A DNA stretch of 64,000 bases, taken from positions 7,345-71,344 of the forward strand of contig CAWBQT010000012.1 in the NCBI GenBank assembly GCA_963790875.1, written 5' to 3'. The stretch's first letter is position 1; every line of letters begins with the position of its first letter. Origin of the DNA: AP-15 sp963790875. Lineage in GTDB: Bacteria; Pseudomonadota; Alphaproteobacteria; ATCC43930; CGMCC-115725. The notes beneath the pieces are model-generated. The model was not told the origin of the DNA and did not search any database. It saw only the letters and a list, made by a program, of their open reading frames with translations. This document shows, in pieces, positions 17,833 to 26,287 of the stretch. The position numbers were made by a program, and so were the translations under genes.

Positions 17833-18677
17833 CCGGCGCCCCGCCTCGGCAGGAATGCCGTGAGGCGCAAGACAGCCAACACGATGCCGCCAGTCCAAGG
17901 CAAGAGACGCGGCCGCAGCAACAACGGGTCGAACTCGACCATGCGGCGGGCATGCTCGGCAACGCAGGCCTCGACAAAGCCGCGCAGCGTGAAGCCGTCG
18001 ATGAATACGCCCGCCTCGGTCGCCGAAAAATCCCGACCGTCATTCGCCCCGCGGCCGCGCCGGATCGTGGCCAGCAGGCGGCCGATCGCCCGGCTGTAAT
18101 AAGCGGCGGCAACGGCGCTCCTTGCCCACGCCGCCCGCCCGCGGCTCGCCTGGTGCCACGCCATCCAATTGACGAAGAAGACGATGTGGCGGGTTTCCTC
18201 GTGCAGCAGGGTGTCGAACAGAGCGAACATCGCCTCCGGCAGAAAACCGGAGCGGCGGGCGATCAAAAAGACGCCGAAGCCGAGGAATGCATCGACGCAT
18301 TCGCCGTAGCCGAAATCGGCGAAGGCGCGATAGGGGTCGCGGCTCGGCGGGTCGAGCGGTCGTTCCTCGGCCGCGATGTCGTAGCGACGCAGCAGAGACC
18401 GCAGGAAATCGGCATGGCGGGCTTCTTCGAAGCCTTGCAAGGCGACGGCTTCGCGCAGGACCGGGTCGGCGATCGTTGCCGCATAGGCGGCGACGATCGC
18501 ACCGGCCCGTCGCTCGGTAAAGAGCACCTCAGACCAGAACGGGATGGCTCGCAACCGCTGCCGCGCCGCCGCATCGAGTTCGGGCCAAGGGAGGCTGTCC
18601 GGGTGGTAGGGTCGGTGGCTCGCGACAAACTGGCGGCAGAACCGCTCCAGGTGGGCGGTCGAGCCGACCGCGATCAT
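17829..18677 (-). CDS. Diiron ferritin-like protein, paralogue 2
   Basis: The 282-residue helical protein carries ALQGFEEARHADFLRSL (about residues 85-100) and LLHEETRHIVFFVNWMAWH (about 155-175). These are the paired E-x-x-H motifs of a ferritin-like diiron site. It is a paralogue of the gene immediately upstream, with the same spacing of motifs (SGF, ECVD/ECID, FVNW.AWH). Its start overlaps the upstream stop (ATGA at 18674-18677) and its stop overlaps the HpnL-like start, so all three are coupled. The architecture resembles diiron oxidases or oxygenases more than iron stores. Substrate unknown; the link to HpnL suggests lipid or isoprenoid chemistry, as inference. Confidence 0.75.
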   Translation of the reverse strand: MIAVGSTAHLERFCRQFVASHRPYHPDSLPWPELDAAARQRLRAIPFWSEVLFTERRAGAIVAAYAATIADPVLREAVALQGFEEARHADFLRSLLRRYDIAAEERPLDPPSRDPYRAFADFGYGECVDAFLGFGVFLIARRSGFLPEAMFALFDTLLHEETRHIVFFVNWMAWHQASRGRAAWARSAVAAAYYSRAIGRLLATIRRGRGANDGRDFSATEAGVFIDGFTLRGFVEACVAEHARRMVEFDPLLLRPRLLPWTGGIVLAVLRLTAFLPRRGAG

Positions 18678-19591
18678 GTCGCCGCGGCCGCCGGCCGGAG
18701 GAAGCGGCGGACGATGCGCATCAACCGCGGCACGAAGATCGGTCGTAGGAGGCGGGGATCGTACCCGGCAAGCCGGCGGTCGTTCTCGGCGAGACAGAGA
18801 TCGATCAGTTCGGCGGCAGACAGATCGACGGCGCCGACCGACTTCGAACCGGTCACCGTGAAGTTGTTGTCGCCTCCCTTCGACCCCTCGGCGCCAAAGC
18901 CGCGGGCGAGGCCGATGCGTTCCCACAAGAGAAAGGCCCACACCGCGAGGACCTTGGCGAGAAAAATCGGGCGGCGCCAGAGCGGCAGGTTGGCGCGGTG
19001 CCATGCCACCCAGTTGACGAAAAACAGGATATGGCGGCCCTCCTCCTGCATGACTGGCTCGAAAGTGTCGACGAGAGCCGCCGGGAAGAAGCCGGAACGC
19101 CGCGCCAGCGCGAACAGGCCGAAGGCAAAGAAGCTGTCGATGCACTCGCTGAAGCCGGTCACCATGAAGGCCCATTGCGGATCACGCGGCGGCAGGTAGG
19201 GGGGCTCCGGCGCGAGGTCGATGCCGTAGGCCCGGACAAGGTTTGACAGCACCTCTTTGTGGCGTCCCTCCTCGAAGCCGTCGAGCTCCACCGCCGCGTG
19301 CAGCAGCGGGTCGCCGATCTCTGCCGCATAGCTCAAGACGCGCAGCCGCGCCTTGCCCTCGGTCTGCACCGCGATGTCCCAAATCGGCAGACCGACGAGG
19401 CGGTCGCGCGCGTCGCGTTCGAGCACCGGCCAATCGACGACCGACGGCTTGTAGGGGTTGTGCGTGTCGAGCAGCATCCGGCAGAAGGCGATCTTATGCG
19501 CCTCGCTGCCAGGCACGATCGGGCCGTCGCCGGCGGCCGTCCAATGCCGCGCGGTGCGCGCGGCGGTTTCGACCATCCTGTCACTCGGCAT
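18674..19591 (-). CDS. Diiron ferritin-like protein, paralogue 1
   Basis: The 305-residue protein shows ELDGFEEGRHKEVLSNL (about residues 102-118) and MQEEGRHILFFVNWVAWH (about 181-198). These are the E-x-x-H pairs of a ferritin-like diiron centre, with EC near residue 148 conserved with the next gene. It heads the minus-strand operon that continues with its paralogue, the HpnL-like protein and probably the disulfide oxidoreductase. It is divergent from rpmH with about 165 bases between. The tandem duplication with strict coupling suggests a heteromeric enzyme. A reductase from the same operon could feed electrons to it, but this is a guess. Confidence 0.75.
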   Translation of the reverse strand: MPSDRMVETAARTARHWTAAGDGPIVPGSEAHKIAFCRMLLDTHNPYKPSVVDWPVLERDARDRLVGLPIWDIAVQTEGKARLRVLSYAAEIGDPLLHAAVELDGFEEGRHKEVLSNLVRAYGIDLAPEPPYLPPRDPQWAFMVTGFSECIDSFFAFGLFALARRSGFFPAALVDTFEPVMQEEGRHILFFVNWVAWHRANLPLWRRPIFLAKVLAVWAFLLWERIGLARGFGAEGSKGGDNNFTVTGSKSVGAVDLSAAELIDLCLAENDRRLAGYDPRLLRPIFVPRLMRIVRRFLRPAAAAT

Positions 19592-19684
19592 CAGCCGTCA
19601 CCTGTCTGCGTCGTTCCTCGCTTGCGACCTGGTGCGCTCGGCCCCGAGGCGCCACGGTTGCCGGCGATCTGCCACCAAGCTGCG

Positions 19685-19714
19685 TTGACTTGCCCGGCCG
19701 GCTTCCCTTATACA
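19685..19714 (+). promoter_or_regulatory. Sigma70-type promoter for rpmH operon
   Basis: TTGACT (19685-19690) and TATACA (19709-19714) are separated by 18 bases and end about 42 bases before the rpmH start. This is the best -35/-10 pair in the gap between the divergent ferritin-like gene and rpmH. Confidence 0.6.
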
Positions 19715-19756
19715 ACCCCAACTCGGCAGCAAACTGCCGCCGTGGGAGCCGGTGCC

Positions 19757-19891
19757 GTGAAGCGCACTTACCAGCCCAGCAACCTTGTACGCAAGCGCCG
19801 GCACGGTTTTCGGGCGCGGATGGCGACCGCGGCCGGCAGGCGGATAGTGGCGGCGCGCCGCGCCAAGGGCCGCAAGCGCCTCTCCGCCTGA
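19757..19891 (+). CDS. rpmH: 50S ribosomal protein L34
   Basis: The 44-residue basic protein reads MKRTYQPSNLVRKRRHGF at its start and ends AKGRKRLSA, matching L34 almost residue by residue. It starts with GTG; the preceding GGGAG is a fair ribosome site. L34 is part of the large ribosomal subunit. It leads the conserved rpmH-rnpA-yidD-yidC-engB cluster and is transcribed from the promoter just upstream. Confidence 0.97.
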   Translation: MKRTYQPSNLVRKRRHGFRARMATAAGRRIVAARRAKGRKRLSA

Positions 19892-19910
19892 GCCGGCGAC
19901 CCCGCCACGG

Positions 19911-20312
19911 CTGATTCCGATTTCTGCGCCGGTCGGTCTTGCAAGGCTCAAGCGGCGCGCCGATTTCCTGCGTGTTGCCGCCGCCCGCCGCCGGGCCGTT
20001 CTGCCCGGCCTGATCTTGCAGGCGGCACCGCGGCCGGAGCGATTGGCCGCTTCGACGTCGCTCGGGGTCGGGTTCACGGCCAGCCGAAAGGTCGGCAACG
20101 CGGTCATCCGCAACCGCGCCAAGCGGCGGCTGCGGGCCGTTGCGGCCGCCATCCTGCCGGAGCAGGGCCGGCCGGGAACCGATTACGTGCTGATTGCCCG
20201 CGCCGGCACGGCGGATCGGCCCTACGCCCAGTTGCTCGCCGATCTCGCGGCGGCGCTGCGGCGGGTCGAGCGGGGCGCGCAGCCGGCCGAACGCCGGCGG
20301 GGAGCCGCATGA
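19911..20312 (+). CDS. rnpA: Ribonuclease P protein component
   Basis: The frame encodes LARLKRRADFLRVAAARRR, then GVGFTASRKVGNAVIRNRAKRRLR, the RNR signature of the RNase P protein, which binds the catalytic RNA for tRNA 5' processing. The C-terminal part is normal, ending just after the yidD start (ATGA overlap at 20309-20312). No ATG, GTG or TTG precedes the conserved N-terminus after the in-frame TAG at about 19845. The first such codon, TTG 20016, would delete it. CTG 19911 or ATT 19914 is therefore the probable start, given here as 19911. A missing base upstream is the alternative. Confidence 0.88.
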   Translation: MIPISAPVGLARLKRRADFLRVAAARRRAVLPGLILQAAPRPERLAASTSLGVGFTASRKVGNAVIRNRAKRRLRAVAAAILPEQGRPGTDYVLIARAGTADRPYAQLLADLAAALRRVERGAQPAERRRGAA

Positions 20313-20599
20313 TGAACCGCCGCGATCGAGCGGGGCATGGTCGAGCAAGCGCGGCGGCATTGCTGACTTTGCCAATCCGGGCGTACCGGATCCTGGTGTC
20401 GCCGGTCCTGCCGCCGTCCTGCCGCTTCCTGCCGACTTGTTCCGACTACGCGATCGAGGCGCTGCGGCTACATGGCGCCGGGCGCGGGCTCGTCCTCTCG
20501 TTGCAGCGGCTCGCCCGCTGCCATCCCTGGGGCGGCAGCGGCTATGATCCGGTACCGGAGCTCGACATTGACCGCCGTTCGGCCGGCGGCAACGGCTGA
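20309..20599 (+). CDS. yidD: Membrane protein insertion efficiency factor YidD
   Basis: The 96-residue protein has the YidD core: LLTLPIRAYRILVSPVLPPSCRFLPTCSDYAIEAL with three conserved cysteines, then LARCHPWGGSGYDPVP. YidD is a small membrane-associated protein that helps YidC and Sec insert inner-membrane proteins. Its ATG overlaps the rnpA stop and yidC follows after 65 bases. The RNA polymerase reading rpmH-rnpA presumably continues into it. Two adjacent ATGs are possible starts. Confidence 0.93.
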   Translation: MMNRRDRAGHGRASAAALLTLPIRAYRILVSPVLPPSCRFLPTCSDYAIEALRLHGAGRGLVLSLQRLARCHPWGGSGYDPVPELDIDRRSAGGNG

Positions 20600-20664
20600 G
20601 CCCGGACTGTCCTCCCCTTCGCCGCTCCTGCCCCTCCGAGACGCCGCAGCAAACCCCCCCGCCG

Positions 20665-22368
20665 ATGGAACAGCGCAATCTCCTGATCGCGATCGCCCTG
20701 TCGCTCGGCATCCTGATCGGCTTCCAATTCATCTTTCAGCGGCTGCACCCGCCGGTCCCGCCGCATGCCGCCCCGTCTGGCACCGCACCGGTGTCGGTGG
20801 GTGCGTCGGCCGGACCGCAGGCCGTGAAGGCTCCCGGCGCGGTCGCGGCAAAGGCCGCCGAGACGCTTGCGAACGCAGTCGCGGGACGGCCCGAGGTCAG
20901 GATCGAGACGCCGCGGCTGCACGGCTCTATCGCGCTCAAAGGCGCGCAGTTCGACGACCTGACCTTGGCGACCTACCATGAAACCGTCGACCCGAAGAGC
21001 CCCGAGGTCGTCCTGTTATCGCCGCCGGGCACGCAGAACCCCTATCTCGCCGAGTTCGGCTGGATCGCCCAGGCGCCCGGCATAAAGCTGCCGGGTCCGG
21101 ACACGCTGTGGCAGGCCTCGAGCGGCCCGCTGACCCCATCGAACCCGGTGACCCTGACCTGGAACAACGGCGCAGGGCTCCTCTTCACCCGCGTGATCAG
21201 CGTCGACAAGGACTACATGTTCACGATCAGCGACGCGGTCCGCAACAACAGCAACGCGCCGGTCGCGCTGTTGCCCTATGGCCTCGTCAGCCGCACCGGG
21301 ACGCCGCAAGTCGCCGGCTATTACATCCTCTTCGAGGGCATGATCGGCTATCTCGACGGCTCGCTGCAGGAAGTGAAATATACCTCGCTCAGTCCCGGCA
21401 AGCCCGACGACTACGCATCGACCGGCGGTTGGCTCGGTTTTACCGACAAATATTGGCTGACGGCGCTGATCCCGCCGCAGGACGAGGCGATCAAGGGACG
21501 CTTTACGCATTCGCTCGAGGACGGGGTCGACCGCTATCAGACCGATTTTCTCGGCCCCGCGGTCACCGTGGCGCCCGGCGGTAGCGCCGCGGCATCGTCG
21601 CGGTTCTTTGCCGGCGCCAAGGAGGTCGATCTGCTCGACGCCTACGCCGCGGCAGGCATTACGCGCTTCGACCGCGCCATCGATTTCGGCTGGTTCTATT
21701 TTCTGACCAAGCCGATTTTTCTGACCTTGCAGTTCTTCGACAAGCTGCTCGGCAATTTCGGGCTCGCCATCCTGCTGCTGACCCTGTGCGTCAAGCTCTT
21801 GTTCTTTCCTCTTGCCAATAAATCCTACCAGGCGATGAGTAAGATGAAGCTGCTGCAGCCGGAGATGCAGAAGCTACGCGAGCGATTTCCCGACGACAAG
21901 GCGCGCCAGCAGCAGGAGATCATGGGGCTCTACAAGAAGGTCGGGGCCAATCCGCTTGCTGGTTGCTTGCCAATCGTGATCCAGATCCCGGTGTTTTTCT
22001 CGCTCTACAAGGTCCTGTTCGTCACGATCGAGATGCGTCACGCGCCGTTCTTCGGCTGGATCCACGATTTGTCGGCGCCCGACCCGACCTCGTTCGCCAA
22101 CCTTTTCGGCCTTTTGCCGTTCGCCCCGCCGGCCTTTCTGATGATCGGCGCGTGGCCGCTGATCATGGGCTTGACGATGTTTCTGCAGCAAAAGCTCAAC
22201 CCGCAGCCGGTCGACCCGATGCAGGCGCGCATGTTCATGATACTGCCGGTCGTGTTCACCTACATGCTGGCGCATTTCCCGGCCGGGCTGGTGATCTACT
22301 GGGCGTGGAACAACACCCTCAGCATCGCGCAACAATGGGCGATCATGCACCGCGCCGGCGCTGCGTGA
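20665..22368 (+). CDS. yidC: Membrane protein insertase YidC
   Basis: The 567-residue protein has an N-terminal membrane anchor (LLIAIALSLGILIGFQFIF) and a Pro/Ala-rich linker. A large periplasmic beta domain follows (residues about 75-345), then the five-helix insertase core beginning FGWFYFLTKPIFLTLQFFD and including LLFFPLANKSYQAMSKMK and NPLAGCLPIVIQIPVFFSLY. The gram-negative form and length fit alphaproteobacteria. It inserts and folds inner-membrane proteins with or without SecYEG. Its stop overlaps the GTG start of engB (GTGA). Confidence 0.97.
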   Translation: MEQRNLLIAIALSLGILIGFQFIFQRLHPPVPPHAAPSGTAPVSVGASAGPQAVKAPGAVAAKAAETLANAVAGRPEVRIETPRLHGSIALKGAQFDDLTLATYHETVDPKSPEVVLLSPPGTQNPYLAEFGWIAQAPGIKLPGPDTLWQASSGPLTPSNPVTLTWNNGAGLLFTRVISVDKDYMFTISDAVRNNSNAPVALLPYGLVSRTGTPQVAGYYILFEGMIGYLDGSLQEVKYTSLSPGKPDDYASTGGWLGFTDKYWLTALIPPQDEAIKGRFTHSLEDGVDRYQTDFLGPAVTVAPGGSAAASSRFFAGAKEVDLLDAYAAAGITRFDRAIDFGWFYFLTKPIFLTLQFFDKLLGNFGLAILLLTLCVKLLFFPLANKSYQAMSKMKLLQPEMQKLRERFPDDKARQQQEIMGLYKKVGANPLAGCLPIVIQIPVFFSLYKVLFVTIEMRHAPFFGWIHDLSAPDPTSFANLFGLLPFAPPAFLMIGAWPLIMGLTMFLQQKLNPQPVDPMQARMFMILPVVFTYMLAHFPAGLVIYWAWNNTLSIAQQWAIMHRAGAA

Positions 22369-23117
22369 GCGTGCCGCCGGTGATCGCCTTCGAAGCGGCG
22401 AAGCCTTTGGAGATCTTTCCGGCGCGCGACGCGGATGACGATCTCGTCGAAGCGGGACGGCGCTTGTTTGCGCGGCCGGCGCACTTTGTCGCTGGCGCCG
22501 GGGAACCCGCCGCCTTGCCGCCCGAAAGCCTCCCGGAGATCGCCTTTGCCGGGCGCTCCAATGTCGGCAAATCGAGCCTTGTCAATGCGCTGACCGGACG
22601 GCATCTGCTGGCGCGGATCTCGAACACCCCGGGCCGCACCCGCCAGATCAATTTCTTCGATCTGGCCGGCCGCTTGCTGCTCGTCGACCTGCCGGGCTAC
22701 GGTTATGCCGAAGCCTCGAAGACCGCGGCGAAACGATGGGGTGGTCTGGTGCGGACCTACCTGCGAGGCCGCGCCGCGCTGCGCCGGGTCTGTCTGTTGA
22801 TCGACGCGCGCCACGGCCTCAAGGACATCGACCGGGAGATGCTGGCGATGCTGGATCGGGCGGGCGTCTCCTATCAACTCGTGCTGACCAAGACCGACAA
22901 GCTTACGGACGCCGCGATCCGCGAGAGCGCCGGTCGGGCGGCGACCGAGATCGGCGCCCACACGGCCGCCCATCCCGAGATCCATCTGACGAGCGCACTG
23001 ACAAAGCACGGCATCGCCGCCCTGCGGGCGGCGCTCGCGGCACTCGCGGCGGCCGTGCCGATCGACGCGAGCGCCGTCGGCGCCGATATCGATTCCCGCA
23101 TCACAGCGAGAGGGTGA
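22365..23117 (+). CDS. engB: Ribosome biogenesis GTPase EngB (YsxC/YihA)
   Basis: The 250-residue protein has the GTPase motifs GRSNVGKSSL (G1), TPGRTRQINFF (switch), DLPGYGYA (G3) and TKTD (G4). It is a TrmE-Era-family GTPase needed for 50S subunit assembly. The GTG start at 22365 overlaps the yidC stop; GTG 22371 is the alternative. An N-terminal extension of about 50 residues precedes the G domain, as in other alphaproteobacteria. argB starts 8 bases after its stop. Confidence 0.95.
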   Translation: MSVPPVIAFEAAKPLEIFPARDADDDLVEAGRRLFARPAHFVAGAGEPAALPPESLPEIAFAGRSNVGKSSLVNALTGRHLLARISNTPGRTRQINFFDLAGRLLLVDLPGYGYAEASKTAAKRWGGLVRTYLRGRAALRRVCLLIDARHGLKDIDREMLAMLDRAGVSYQLVLTKTDKLTDAAIRESAGRAATEIGAHTAAHPEIHLTSALTKHGIAALRAALAALAAAVPIDASAVGADIDSRITARG

Positions 23118-23125
23118 GTTTGCCG

Positions 23126-24058
23126 ATGAACCTGGCCGCCAAACCCGGATCCGGTTGCGCCGGCAACCATCCGGATCCGTTCGTCAAAGCCGCCATTCTC
23201 GCCGAGGCGCTGCCTTATATGCGCCGCTATGCCGGCCATACGCTCGTCGTCAAATACGGCGGGCACGCGATGGGCGGCGAGGAAACCGTAGGGGGCGGCG
23301 ATTCTTTTGCTCGCGACGTGGTGTTGCTGAAGCAGGTCGGGATCCACCCGATTGTCGTCCATGGCGGCGGGCCGCAGATCGGTCAGATGCTTGAACGGCT
23401 CGGCATCGCAAGCCGGTTCGTCGACGGGCTGCGCGTGACCGACCGGGCGACAATGGAAGTGGTCGAGATGGTGCTCGCCGGCACGATCAACAAGGGACTG
23501 GTCGCGGCGATCAACGCCGAGGGCGGCTGCGCAATCGGGCTGACCGGCAAGGACGGCGGGCTGATCGAGGCGGAAAAACTGGTCCTCAGCCGTGTCGAGG
23601 ACGGCGTCCGCAGCGAAATCGATCTCGGCTTCGTCGGCGAACCCGCATATGTTAAGGCCGCTGTCCTCGACACGTTCATGCGCTCGGACATCATCCCGGT
23701 GATCGCGCCGATCGGTGTCGGCGCGGCCGGTGAGACCTACAACATCAACGCCGATACCGTGGCCGGCGCGGTCGCCGCCGCGGTCAAGGCGGCCCGTCTG
23801 TTGCTGCTGACCGATGTCGCCGGTGTGCTCGGCGCCGACCACCAGTTGATGTCCGAAATCAGCGCCGCCGACGCCCGCCGGTTGATCGCCGAGGGGGTGA
23901 TCTCCGGCGGCATGATCCCCAAGGTCGAAACCTGCCTCGCCGCAGTCGATGGCGGCGTCGAGGCGGCGGTCATCCTCGACGGGCGCGTGCCGCATGCGAT
24001 CCTGCTCGAATTGTTCACCGACACCTCCGGGGCCGGCACCTTGATCCGAGCCGGATGA
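23126..24058 (+). CDS. argB: Acetylglutamate kinase
   Basis: The 310-residue protein contains KYGGHAMGG (nucleotide loop), VVHGGGPQIGQML, the DGLRVTDRATMEVVEMVL segment and TDVAGVL near the C-terminus, all diagnostic of ArgB. It phosphorylates N-acetylglutamate, the second step of arginine synthesis and usually feedback-inhibited by arginine. The start ATG 23126 follows engB closely, and the stop overlaps the next start (ATGA at 24055). The engB-argB adjacency is typical of Rhodospirillales-type genomes. Confidence 0.97.
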   Translation: MNLAAKPGSGCAGNHPDPFVKAAILAEALPYMRRYAGHTLVVKYGGHAMGGEETVGGGDSFARDVVLLKQVGIHPIVVHGGGPQIGQMLERLGIASRFVDGLRVTDRATMEVVEMVLAGTINKGLVAAINAEGGCAIGLTGKDGGLIEAEKLVLSRVEDGVRSEIDLGFVGEPAYVKAAVLDTFMRSDIIPVIAPIGVGAAGETYNINADTVAGAVAAAVKAARLLLLTDVAGVLGADHQLMSEISAADARRLIAEGVISGGMIPKVETCLAAVDGGVEAAVILDGRVPHAILLELFTDTSGAGTLIRAG

Positions 24059-24813
24059 GGGGCAGGGCGATGCCAACGGAGATGCCGGCCGCCCGGCGGC
24101 CGCTCGGCGAGATCGAGACCTGGATCTTCGATCTCGACAATACGCTCTACCCGGCCTCCTGCCGGCTGTTCGATCAGATCCACGCGCGCATGCAGCGCTT
24201 CATCGCCGAGCGGCTGGAGCTGTCGCTCGACGAGGCGCTCGCCGTGCAGAAAACCTATTTCCGCCGCTTCGGGACGACGATGCGCGGACTGATGACGGTC
24301 AACCGGATCGATCCGCACGAGTTCCTCACTTATGTCCACGATGTCGATCTTGCCGTCGTGCCGGAGGACCCGGTGCTGGCCGGTGCCCTTGCCGCGCTGC
24401 CGGGGCGCAAGCTCGTTCATACCAACGGCTCGGTCGCCCATGCCGAAAGGCTGCTCGCCCATCTCGACATCGCCGGATCGTTCTGCGGCATTGTCGACAT
24501 CGCGGCGGCCGGGTTCGAACCGAAGCCCGCTCTCGCCGGCTATCACGAGCTGCTGCGACGGCATCATGTGACGCCGGAAACAGCACTGATGGTCGAAGAC
24601 ATCGCGAAGAACCTGGTGCCGGCCGCGGCGCTCGGCATGACTACGGCGTGGCTACGCGGCACCGTCGATTGGGCCGTGGCCGGCGCCGAGGGCGACCACA
24701 TCGACTATGTCGTGGACGATCTCGGCGTCTTCCTCGCCACCGCCGCATTGCCGGCCACCCCTGCCGAGGAGCATTTTCCTTGTCCGTCGCCGACACGATC
24801 CGCCGCAAGCTGA
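24055..24813 (+). CDS. HAD-family pyrimidine 5'-nucleotidase-like phosphatase
   Basis: The 252-residue protein has WIFDLDNTLYP (HAD motif I, catalytic Asp pair), HTNGSVAHAERLL (motif II), KPALAGYHELL (motif III Lys) and MVEDIAKNL (motif IV). This matches the alphaproteobacterial pyrimidine 5'-nucleotidase branch (SDT1-like), which dephosphorylates UMP/CMP-type nucleotides. ATG 24055 overlaps the argB stop; ATG 24070 has a better GGGGCAGGG ribosome site and may be the real start. The next gene, bolA, overlaps its 3' end. Confidence 0.85.
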   Translation: MRGRAMPTEMPAARRPLGEIETWIFDLDNTLYPASCRLFDQIHARMQRFIAERLELSLDEALAVQKTYFRRFGTTMRGLMTVNRIDPHEFLTYVHDVDLAVVPEDPVLAGALAALPGRKLVHTNGSVAHAERLLAHLDIAGSFCGIVDIAAAGFEPKPALAGYHELLRRHHVTPETALMVEDIAKNLVPAAALGMTTAWLRGTVDWAVAGAEGDHIDYVVDDLGVFLATAALPATPAEEHFPCPSPTRSAAS

Positions 24814-25079
24814 CGGAAGCGTTCGCGCCGGTCCAGCTCGACCTCGTCGACGAGTTGCACCGTCACGCCGGTCACGCCGGTGCGCGGCCGGACGGCGAAA
24901 CGCATTTTGCCGTGACCATCGTCTCGGCGGTCTTCACCGGCAAGGGACGGGTGGCGCGGCAACGCCTGGTCTATGAGGCGCTGGCCGAGGAATTGGCGAC
25001 CCGCGTCCACGCCTTGGCCCTGACGACGCTCGCGCCGGAGGAGGTCCCGGATCCCGCCGCTCGTCCTATGCGAGGGTGA
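24780..25079 (+). CDS. BolA-family protein
   Basis: The 99-residue product shows IRRKLTEAFAPVQLDLVDELHRHAGH, then ETHFAVTIVSAVFTGKGRVARQRLVYEALAEEL, the BolA fold with the conserved H and R residues. BolA proteins partner monothiol glutaredoxins in iron-sulfur trafficking and can affect morphology. Start is TTG 24780, inside the 3' end of the upstream HAD gene, with GAGGAG 9 bases before it. It is the last gene of the rpmH-to-bolA run and converges on aroB. Confidence 0.9.
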   Translation: MSVADTIRRKLTEAFAPVQLDLVDELHRHAGHAGARPDGETHFAVTIVSAVFTGKGRVARQRLVYEALAEELATRVHALALTTLAPEEVPDPAARPMRG

Positions 25080-25177
25080 GGGGCGGCAGATGGGCGCGCA
25101 ACGTCGACGCCGCGCGGCCCCTCACCTCCCGCTATCGCGGGTCTCCTGAGCATCTGGTGACCTGCGGTGTGCTCGAT

Positions 25178-26287
25178 CTACGCTGCGGCGAGGAAATCGC
25201 GCAATTCGCCGGCCGGAGCGTCCCGCATGACGAAGGCGTCGCCGATGCGGCGTGGCAGGATCAAGGTCGTCTTGCCGTCGCGCACTTTCTTGTCCTTGCT
25301 CATATGGGCGAGGAGGCGCTCGGCCGGGACGTCGCCGAGCCCGGCATCGGCGAGGCGCGTCGGCAGGCTGGTCGCGACGAAGTGGCGCCGCACCCGGTCG
25401 GCCTCGGTGGCCTCGCCAAGCCCGAGCCGCACCGCGAAATCGAACGCCAGCATCATGCCGAGAGCCACCGCTTCGCCATGCAGCAGGCGGCTCGAAAACC
25501 CGGTTTCGGCTTCGAGCGCGTGGCCGAAGGTATGACCGAAATTGAGGAGCGCGCGGTCGCCCTCCTCGCGCTCGTCGGCGGCGACGATCGCTGCCTTCAT
25601 CCGGCAGCTGGTCAGCACCGCGTGGCGCAAGGGTTCGGCCTCGAGCGCACATAGCGCATTGCCTTGGCGCTCGCACCAGGCGAAGAACGCGGCGTCGCGG
25701 ATCAGCCCGTATTTGACGGTCTCGGCGTAGCCGGCGAGCAATTCGCGCCGCGGCAGGGTCGCAAGCGCCGCGGTATCGGCGAGCACGAGGCGCGGCTGGT
25801 AGAAGGCACCGATCAGGTTCTTGCCGAGCCGCGTATTGATGCCGGTCTTGCCGCCGACCGAGCTGTCGACCTGGGCGAGGAGCGTCGTCGGGATCTGCAC
25901 GAAATCGACGCCGCGCAACAGGGTTGCTGCGGCAAATCCGGTCAAGTCGCCGACGACGCCGCCGCCCAAGGCGATCAGCATCGTGCCGCGCTCGATGCGG
26001 CAGCCGAGAACCGCTTCGGCCAGCCGCCCGAAATGATCGAGATCCTTCGTCTCTTCGCCGGGCGACAGCACCACGGTCTCGTGTGCAATCCGCTCGGCGC
26101 CGAGGCTCGCGAGCAACGGTTCGAGATAATGGCGGGCGACATTCTCGTCGGTGACGACGACGGTCTGGTGCCGCCGCAGCAGCGGCGCAATCTCGGGCCC
26201 GGCGCGCTCGACGAGCCCGGCGCCGACGACGATCTCATAGCTGCGCGGACCGAGCTCGACCCGCAGCCTTTGTGTTTCTTCGCTCAT
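25178..26287 (-). CDS. aroB: 3-dehydroquinate synthase
   Basis: The 369-residue enzyme shows GGGVVGDLTGFAAATLLRG (NAD loop), PTTLLAQVDSSVGGKTGIN, AGYAETVKYGLI, NFGHTFGHALE (zinc ligands) and LLHGEAVALGM. It converts DAHP to 3-dehydroquinate, step two of the shikimate pathway. Its ATG overlaps the stop of aroK (ATGA at 26284-26287), so the two shikimate genes are coupled. Length and motifs are complete. Confidence 0.97.
   Translation of the reverse strand: MSEETQRLRVELGPRSYEIVVGAGLVERAGPEIAPLLRRHQTVVVTDENVARHYLEPLLASLGAERIAHETVVLSPGEETKDLDHFGRLAEAVLGCRIERGTMLIALGGGVVGDLTGFAAATLLRGVDFVQIPTTLLAQVDSSVGGKTGINTRLGKNLIGAFYQPRLVLADTAALATLPRRELLAGYAETVKYGLIRDAAFFAWCERQGNALCALEAEPLRHAVLTSCRMKAAIVAADEREEGDRALLNFGHTFGHALEAETGFSSRLLHGEAVALGMMLAFDFAVRLGLGEATEADRVRRHFVATSLPTRLADAGLGDVPAERLLAHMSKDKKVRDGKTTLILPRRIGDAFVMRDAPAGELRDFLAAA

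Noticed and set aside
15865..18099. A 744-codon open frame on the + strand
   Set aside because: It is a high-GC shadow opposite the disulfide oxidoreductase and HpnL-like genes, with Arg/Gly/Ala-rich composition and no motif.
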